Shown here in pieces: positions 56,456 through 64,000 of a stretch of DNA of 64,000 nucleotides. Origin of the DNA: Sclerotinia nivalis. Lineage: Eukaryota > Ascomycota > Leotiomycetes > Helotiales > Sclerotiniaceae. The stretch lies in the NCBI GenBank assembly GCA_029531795.1, contig JAPEIS010000008.1, positions 992,001-1,056,000 on the forward strand, given 5' to 3'. A program made the position numbers and the translations under genes. The notes under the pieces were generated by a model, which saw only the letters and a list, made by a program, of their open reading frames with translations, had not been told where the DNA came from and made no database searches. How positions within the stretch are numbered: position 1 is the first letter of the stretch; every line of letters starts with the position of its first letter.

Positions 56456-58015
56456 ATGACTGATCAATCCGATACTGGAAAGTCCTTGGATGTTAAACTC
56501 CGTATAGCACAGAAGAAAGCTGAAAAAGTCAAAGAATTGCAAGCCAAGGCATTGGAAGAAGCTAAAGTACTAAATGAGCCCAAGGTATTGCAAGGTGCCG
56601 ATGCGGACACTTCCATATCGCCAGCCATGGTACCGCCTCCTCGGGACAAGAAGTACATCACGTCTGAGGAAGGGAAGGATGATGATATCACAATAAAAAA
56701 CGTAAAGGCAAATACCAAATTTGATTCAGACAATGAAACAACCTTGACCAATACAGATTCTATTCCTCCGCCTCAAAAGCCAACCATCGAATTCGATAGT
56801 CAAAGTCGTACTTCGTCCAATCCGAAGCCTCTACGAAGAGAGTCTTTCCCGGTCTCAAATTCATCGATTATACTCATCTCAATTGATCCTGACAAGCGAC
56901 GATTCTTTCAACCCTTGGCAGACGCTATTACATCGTCCAGTGCTGATCAACTTGGCAAAATATTGTTGCGTTTATGTGTCGAGTATCCAGATGCTAGAGC
57001 TGTGGTCGAATCTTTTCTTGCAGATACCAGTGATGAAGATATCATCAACAATCCGCCGGTCCCACCTCAATTAATCCGCAAGACCTCGAACTCCAAAGTC
57101 GACCAAGCCCCACAAAGCTTACCTCTCATCAAGAAAGTCACAAAGGCTCCGTTACCGCCAGTTGCAAAACAGGAGGGAAAATTGGAAGAGGAGCAAAGGC
57201 CACCTACTATTGTGAAGTCTGCCAAAAAAGACCCGCAATTACCACTAAGCCTATTCCCTGTTGAGAAGTCTGCGAGAAAGGATTCACGACAACCGCAACA
57301 ACCACCAAAACACATCTCTGCTCAGACTGCGGTGGCCAGCGAAAAGCGCAAATGGGAGGAGTCTGTAGATACTTCAATTGTCACTCAGTCACTGAAGAAA
57401 TCAAAACCTTCTGTAGGTGACAATTCGAAAGATAAACAGATACATTCATTACCAGAAAAGAAGTTTGTCATTCCTAAACGGTCAAAGATAGATGGTTCAT
57501 CAAAGGACCATAAATATGCACCTAAGTTGTCGTCAAACTCCCTTAGCACATCCGAAGGTACGAAAATCAAGAGCACATTCGAAAGTTCCAAACCCAAGGC
57601 TATCAACCCTTTGCTATCACTGTTTGATTCCGACGATTCCGAAGGAGAATCATCCTCAGGTAAATACCTTTGTACAGTTAATACTTGTCGTAAGGGTTTT
57701 GCTGCGCAACGTAATTTGGATCGACATATGAAAGCTGTACATAAATCAGAGGGGGAACCATTCGGGTGTTCACTCTGCACCAAGCAGTTTGCTCGTCGGG
57801 ACTATGTTTACAGACATCTGGAATCTTTTCACACCTCGGCTGGATTGAAATGCAATGCTTGTGGATTTACGTATCAAGACGCAGATACTTTAATTGCACA
57901 TATGAGATCGGAACATGGTGTAAGACTCGTTGAAGAAAAGATCAAGGAATCATCAACGGTACCTAAAAAGCGGGTCACTTTTCAAGATGAGTCGAGGAAA
58001 CCTTGGATTTCCTGA
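56456..58015 (+). CDS. C2H2 zinc-finger protein, three C-terminal fingers
   Basis: A single exon; 519 aa. The open frame extends upstream to a GTG at 56423, but the first ATG is at 56456. The N-terminus begins with a Lys/Ala/Glu-rich helix (about 12-45). A small conserved-looking segment lies at about 145-190 (Arg-Arg-Phe-Phe-Gln-Pro-Leu-Ala-Asp-Ala-Ile). The middle is Lys/Ser/Pro-rich and disordered. Three C2H2 fingers close the protein: C406 (Cys-x4-Cys...His-x4-His), C438 (Cys-x2-Cys...His-x4-His) and C466 (Cys-x2-Cys...His-x4-His). DNA binding in the nucleus is likely. The fingers do not match a factor I can name. A GTAAAT just before finger 1 could act as a splice donor, but the frame is open through it. 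Confidence 0.88.
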   Translation: MTDQSDTGKSLDVKLRIAQKKAEKVKELQAKALEEAKVLNEPKVLQGADADTSISPAMVPPPRDKKYITSEEGKDDDITIKNVKANTKFDSDNETTLTNTDSIPPPQKPTIEFDSQSRTSSNPKPLRRESFPVSNSSIILISIDPDKRRFFQPLADAITSSSADQLGKILLRLCVEYPDARAVVESFLADTSDEDIINNPPVPPQLIRKTSNSKVDQAPQSLPLIKKVTKAPLPPVAKQEGKLEEEQRPPTIVKSAKKDPQLPLSLFPVEKSARKDSRQPQQPPKHISAQTAVASEKRKWEESVDTSIVTQSLKKSKPSVGDNSKDKQIHSLPEKKFVIPKRSKIDGSSKDHKYAPKLSSNSLSTSEGTKIKSTFESSKPKAINPLLSLFDSDDSEGESSSGKYLCTVNTCRKGFAAQRNLDRHMKAVHKSEGEPFGCSLCTKQFARRDYVYRHLESFHTSAGLKCNACGFTYQDADTLIAHMRSEHGVRLVEEKIKESSTVPKKRVTFQDESRKPWIS

Positions 58016-59626
58016 GCTTTCGACATGCCTTGGACATCATTTGACTCAACCTCCATAAGGAGCCTTTTCGGTTGTTTGAGGCGGGCTCGAACAATTGCGA
58101 GTTCACATGAATCATTTGGTCTGAGAGACAATTACACACTGCAATGGCATCCCGAGTACACCAGTGTTCACCGACTAGTGAGCAATATATACCCATCACG
58201 ATTTTTGTAAGATTACCAAAAAATTCTTTTCATTGGGCACATACTCGTCGTGTAGCTGAACAAAACTTACTAATATGATTGAAAAGCAGAAGCGCAATAC
58301 GCGGTGTCAAAATAGTGTCTTACATTCATCGCACGTAGCTGAAACAATGCTTTCGATAATAGCTTCTTCTGCACACTAATTCGATCGTATGTCTTTTCTT
58401 TTCGGACAATCAATTGCATATGATGCATCGGATTGCTGATACGGGGTCAAGACGTACGATGAGTGCTTTGGTGGTGCGCTGTTGCGGCCATTGAATATAG
58501 TGGATATGGAAATAGCGGTGGAGAGTTTATTTGAATTTGAAGTGTGTTTGGTATTGTAGCTGCGCTTGGGGTGTAAGTCGCTGTGTCCTTGCATTGCAAT
58601 TGCTGTGAGGAGGTTAGCTAGCTAATGAATGGAAAGCTGGCGATGCATAATTTTGAGAATCTCTTGCATTCTACTCATATTACTGTGAATGATGATTTGT
58701 GAAATGATATTTTGATATTGTGAAACTTGGATAAATGGATGAATGGATGAATGAGAAGGGAGATATGAATGTGGGAGTCTATTTGTGATTGATGTTAGGT
58801 ATGCGAAAGGTAGAAACCGAGAATAGGAGCTGGGAAATCCAAAATCATACCATATCGAGGTCCTAAATCTGGATAGGGTTCCTAAATCTGCATAGGGATC
58901 CGGTATATATATCCCGTCGATGAAGTACCTAGATTCAGATTGAAGTTAAGAATAGGAATTAAAGATAAAAGTCTACCTAAGTCTAAATGCAATGTAGAGA
59001 TAAGTCCGATGAAACGATTAGTTTCAAAGTACTCTAAGTAAGTAGCTACCATATCTTTCTTTCTTTACATTTTTGATACCGTATGTAGTTCTTACCTACT
59101 AGGTAATTATGTTTAGATGCACAAATAGAACGGAGTATAAATCAGGAAGATTCGCGGTCTGGTAGGTACTGGGAGTTGCGTCGGGCTAATATTAGACTGA
59201 TCGTGTTTGTGATTTTGTGATTTGGATTTGGATGATTGGTTGGATTATTTTGGTTGGAGGGTTGGAGGGTTGATTTTTACGGGAGAAAAAGAATTCGAGT
59301 CAGAATCCGGATAATGTTCGTCCGTTTGGGGATTGATTTTGTGCCAACTGTGGAACTTTTAGATTTTTATATCGTATGGTACTTATATAACTCATATAAA
59401 ACACCAAAGCCAAATCATCTCATTGCCATGCTCAGTGTATAATTCAACCACCAATATGACGATGGAATAAATAAATAATAAACTTTTCATTGCGCTGAAT
59501 TGAGATGAGAGATGAATACATACAAATATGATACCTAACTAGATATCAAATACTAAAACAAAACATTATAGATATAAAAGTCAAGTACCATCAGAAGATG
59601 GGCAACCCCTCTCCCTCCCCTCCCCT
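58016..59626. other. Convergent intergenic region, no gene seen
   Basis: It lies between the stop codons of the C2H2 gene and the NLP gene. No supported frame. Confidence 0.5.
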
Positions 59627-60473
59627 CTAGAAACTACTAGCCTTCACAAAATTATTCTCAAAATTCGCATTCTTGAAAGGAACAATCGCAGCCCCAAAAT
59701 CCGTCGTCTCAAGCGCATTTCGCGCAGCTGCCGTGAGAGATTCCCACGCAATCAGCGGTTGTAGGCCACCCTTGGTACTGGTAAGACCCATGGAGTGATC
59801 GAGGGGCCAAATTCCTTCGTATTTGATGAGGGGGGCTGTGCCGGAGAGGGTATATTGATCTCGGGTGCAATCCCAACCTCCGTGGGCGGATGGACAGACG
59901 GCGACGATGTTGCTGGCGGTCGTGGCGGTTGAGCTGGTGAGCCAGAGGATCACGCCTTCCCAGTCGTGGCGGTGCCCGATACCCGGTGAGGGCTCGTCTT
60001 TGGGCATGTACCTGCTTTGGATTAGTTGGGAGGTCTTATGATGCTTTTAGGAGATGGCTTACCAGGAATACATGAGACCATAGTATGATCCGTTTTGGGC
60101 TCCTCGAACATATACTTGTCCGGTACCGCTACTACAACCGCTGTTGCTACCGCCACTTGGTGCTAAACCACCACTGAAAGATGTTAGGGTATCAATCATA
60201 AGAATTTCAGAGAGGTTAAGAGAAGTCATACCCGGTATTGCCCTGGGCATCAACGGCAGGGAATGGTACGCAACCATTTACAACATAGAGATATGGTTTG
60301 TAGGCCTCATAGAGCGTGCCTACTGTACCACTAGGAACCGTTTCGGGAAATCCTACGACGGCATCGGCACTGATAACAGCCCGGGACTCAAGTTCTGATG
60401 GGGTGGGAATTGCAATGGCGGTAGTTGCCAAGAGCGAGAGAGAAAGTTGGAGAGATTTTGAAAAGGCAACCAT
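59627..60473 (-). CDS. NLP (NPP1/NEP1-like) secreted protein, type 1
   Basis: Three exons on the minus strand: 60232-60473, 60063-60173 and 59627-60011; introns of 58 and 51 bp; 245 aa, the usual length for the family. A signal peptide (about 1-21, ending Ala-Ile-Ala) is followed by the NPP1 domain. The heptapeptide GHRHDWE is intact at 130-136, and the two cysteines that define type 1 are C68 and C94. Intron 2 splits the Trp codon just upstream of the heptapeptide. Many type 1 NLPs bind plant sphingolipids and are cytolytic to eudicot cells; others are not toxic, and sequence alone does not decide. The gene has no breaks. Its presence supports a plant-associated fungus. The 3' neighbour is a C2H2 gene in convergent orientation. 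Confidence 0.94.
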
Positions 60474-63400
60474 GATGAAGAATGTTGTAAGAAGATTCCT
60501 GGTTTCTGAGAGTAGATGAGGAGAAGGATTGATGAGAGTACAGATTGGTTTGAATAAACAAAAAGGGACATCAAGCTCTTTATGGCTACATATTTAAGCT
60601 TTCTTATTGAGTTTGTGTTAAGGACATTTAAAATTAAATATCCATCCTCCCGCCGTTCAACCTTCATGACCATGACGATCACCTTCTGGATATATCCCCA
60701 ATCGGCAAAACTTTTCTGAGCACGTTGCATTTGAATGTCAAAAATGGGCATATATCACCTCGTGCATATTCCCTATACCACCTACCACATTCTCCCAAGG
60801 AAGATACGGGGTCGGATGAAAATGTACTAGAATCCTCAGGTGGTGAAAGTACCGGACGGATAATATACCGCATCTCCAGACAAATTAGACAGCCGATAAG
60901 AAGCGGGGCTCGGAGAAGCTTGTATCAAAGAGGTAAGAGAAGCGATGGTGGTACATCGGCGTTGAACGTTGATCACCTTGGTTTTACCTGATCAGAACAT
61001 GTTCCCGGAATTTTAAAGAGTGGGGTATGGGGTTTTCCGTGCATGGAAAGCTTATGTTTTATTTAGCCAGTTGACGGGTGGGATCTTCCCACGGTGTAGT
61101 CTGAGATAGTGAGTACTTACAGATATGCAGAAGATGAGGGGTGTTACCCCTTACAGTAGGTCACCTTTTCAATACTCATGCGGCCATTGACTAGAAAGTA
61201 TAAAAGTTCCAAACGCTAGGAAATCATTGTTCTTATTGGTTCAATTGACCCATTTTCAAGGCTCCCCTCCCCCCTTCCTTAACACCGATTTAACGGTCGG
61301 GGTTTACAACACACTTTTTGACCGTACGAGTAGGTTAGACAACAAGATGATCATAATCAATCCCCTCCCGAAACTTAACCGTGTAGGCACGAAAACACAC
61401 GATAAGCGGTATACCGGCTAAGTCTTGGTGATACAAAGAAGCGATGTGGTGAATGATGTTATTGAGGTAGGGATTGATAATAGATAGGAATTGTTGAAAT
61501 CTCAGATAGGAAATATTGTGTGGATGATCAAATGCGTAGGTTCGTTCGGGTTGTTGCGGAAAGTTGGTAGGTCTTTAGTCTTTGTGCACGGACCAGCGAC
61601 ATACAAGCATTGATCGATGGCTTGATAATATAGGTAAGGTTACCAAGACTCTTGGGTATTATATGTATGAATTACGGTTAACTGTTATGAACTATGGAGT
61701 ATATTGAGAGATTGATTGAAACTTTATTATATAAATAAATTTGTACAGTAAACTTCGATTGAGCGAATTAGGTACCTTCGAACATTGGACATTCTTGTGT
61801 AGACTATTTTGAGATCGATATATCTGCATAACATTATTTACTTCACTCCATTCACTGCATTCTAATTCATCACAACAACTACACTTCTATGACGAACTCA
61901 CCGTCATTTTCTACCTCGATATAGCTACAAAAGTTTTACTGGTATACCGGTCACCTGATTTACATCATCGCATGATGTGGATATGGCCCGACTCCAACTT
62001 TAACAGTACAGAGTATTTCATGAAATCATACGGCTGTGAATGATTAGGGTTTATAACAAATTGCTGTGGATTTAGGATTGTGGATAACGGTTGTGGATGA
62101 AGGATTGTGGGTTAAGAGTACTGGGTTGTGGGTATACTCCATAAGCGGTGATGAGATGGGATGGGCAATAGAGAAATCAATATTCTTTTTTTAGAAGAAA
62201 GAGATGTGGGACTGGAGTGGTGGTAGGTATCTCTTTCTTCGGTACTTATGTAGATCAGGAATCGATGAAGTAAAAAAGTGGTTTCAATTACACTAAATTT
62301 ATGTAACCACTTACTGACATTGGACACAAATAGCTCAACTCTAAATCTTTTGCTCTATACCGACGACCTACATCAATGAAACCTGATGGAGTTGTAAATT
62401 TCTCAACCAAGAAAAATGGAAAGTTCCATATCCAGACCATAAATGCAGCGCAATGGAGCATCTTCATAGCGTAGATTCTCTCCAACAGTGATATATTTTG
62501 CCTTCTTAAAACATTCCTCCTCCATTTCTTCTTTCTTCTTTCACTCCTAATAATTGAAATATTGTATTTATTTTTCGTCTGAGATATAGGCGCGAAAAAA
62601 CGATATTTCAAAAAGGGAAACAATTATTTTGATATAGCAATAAATAAGTATATTAGATTTAGCTTTTTATATTATAATTTTTCAAGTAATTTCATTTTTA
62701 GTTCTTCTCTTCGTTTCCTTTCTTTCCTTCCTTCTTTCCATTTCATTTTCAATCTCATGTTCAACTACTCCCACGACTCCCCTTTTAATCCATACCTACA
62801 AATAATCAAACCACTCCTCCTACTTTTAAAGCAAGTATTAGCAAATCCTTCCTCTCCCACAAGGCTCGAGAGAAGAGAAGGGAGATGCATAATACTACCA
62901 TCCAATACCACATGCAGCTCATATCCCAACACAATATACCATATACCATCTGAATCTGCCCTGTATAACTCGTTCTTTGTAGGACCTGTATCACCAACGA
63001 ATCCATTACTCTTGCGAATTAAATCGATCATCTATTAATCCCAGACCTGCAGACCTGTCCATCTAAACTTTATAAACCTAAACCTGCACTCCAAAACGCC
63101 GTACTGTGTCAATATGAACTTCAGGTTCAGCCCCCCAATAAGGCGTCAATTTCCTTTCTGTACATTCTCCCGTCCAGCCTGAGGAAATCAGGGAACTTCT
63201 AATTCAGCAGAAATCGTCTTCGTGTATCTCTCCCTCATAAACTGACCCAAGTTCCTGCTGTATTGTATTCTCTTTCAGTCTGCTTTATTGGTACAACAGA
63301 CCCTGGATTGCCATTTGGATTTTTATTCATTTGAATGCAGCTTCGGCATTGGAAATGTGATGGAGTAGAGTGGAGGAACAGTTATGAGGAATTCCTCCCC

Positions 63401-64000
63401 ATTATCCGCTCCTCACCCCCTTTACCATAACCCTATAATTCAATCCCAATCCCTTTATTATATCTCATTCCTCTTGACCTATTAATTCTGTTCTTTCCCT
63501 CCTACCTATGTACCCATCTAATCAAGCAATCCCAATCCCAATCTCTCTCAAGATGTCCATAGTACTAGTTTTCGTCATCCAAGTTGGCTTGTATCTCTTG
63601 AGCAGATAACGAGAAGTTCTTGAATCGATTTGAAATATCCACGACTCTCAAACATTTACCAACTTTCCAAGCCTCCTTCCTTTCCTTTCCTCTCATCTCT
63701 CTATCTTTCTTTTCTTCCCCATAACCATCACTACTCTTCCCCATCACCACCATCATCCAGCACATCTCCATCTTCATTTTCATCTCATCATCCAACCTCT
63801 CCAACCTCTTTATCTCTTATTCCCTATCATAATACCACACACCCTTTCTATTTTCATTATTCATCATTCAATCCTTTTCTTTTCTCTTCTCTTCTTTTCT
63901 TCTTTCCCTTCTCTATCTCAAACCACCATCCTCTCCTTCCAATCTACAAATCCTACCTCTAACTTCCAAACTTCTTCCTCTTCTCCCCCCTTCTCAAATC
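60474..64000. other. Gene-free right end, pyrimidine-rich at the edge
   Basis: No frame with recognisable protein character over 3.5 kb. From about 63400 to the end the plus strand becomes C/T-rich with very little G, like the 5' UTR or promoter of many fungal genes. A plus-strand gene may therefore begin just beyond the window; this is inference. Confidence 0.45.

Noticed and set aside
63630..63962. Plus-strand frame of 110 codons at the right end
   Set aside because: It is a Ser/Pro/Phe-rich translation of a C/T-rich tract; more likely untranslated or promoter DNA.

Overview
The window is nuclear DNA of a filamentous ascomycete. Genes are split by short GT-AG introns of about 50-80 bp, intergenic DNA is AT-rich, and the recognisable genes are fungal: a class I hydrophobin, a PTH11-like rhodopsin-fold membrane protein, a WSC-domain wall protein, an NLP (NPP1) secreted protein, RAD54 and VPS74. 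The combination of an NLP, a hydrophobin, 2EXR-type proteins and AT-rich degenerated repeats fits the Leotiomycetes, most likely a Sclerotiniaceae plant pathogen such as Botrytis or Sclerotinia. That placement is inference; no marker gene here proves it.

Layout. 0.8-3.1 kb: a 2EXR-domain gene, then an intron-bearing tRNA-Phe(GAA) facing a truncated copy of itself. 3.8-4.6 kb: small-protein family copy A. 5.2-5.7 kb: a degenerate fold-back element. 6.7-13 kb: an SDR dehydrogenase, a rhodopsin-fold membrane protein and a mitochondrial carrier. 15-33.8 kb is the gene-rich housekeeping block: RAD54, hydrophobin, an unrecognised 612-aa protein, SURF6/Rrp14, VPS74/GPP34, mitochondrial acyl carrier protein, the complex I 23-kDa subunit, and an unrecognised 336-aa protein. 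33.8-50.4 kb is accessory DNA with few genes: family copies B, C and D, a 481-bp MITE with 95-bp inverted ends next to a shattered alpha/beta-hydrolase pseudogene, tandem and dispersed repeats, and one unrecognised 284-aa gene. 51-60.5 kb: a large Ser/Thr-rich WSC protein, a three-finger C2H2 protein and the NLP. 60.5-64 kb shows no gene I can support.

Main result. Four loci (A 3840-4574 +, B 35247-35748 -, C 43739-44439 +, D 49555-50398 +) encode a family of small two-exon proteins of 95-114 aa that single-frame reading misses. All share an N-terminal box split from a Ser/Thr-rich linker and a C-terminal helical box by one large phase-2 intron at the same codon. I recognise no known family. 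Three of the four splice donors themselves create an in-frame stop if the intron is retained.

Functional links. ACP and the 23-kDa complex I subunit are transcribed divergently from a shared 385-bp gap, and both belong to respiratory complex I. Hydrophobin, WSC protein and NLP are secreted or surface proteins expected at the fungal-host interface. Exon coordinates were set by hand from reading frame and GT/AG sites and have no transcript support.
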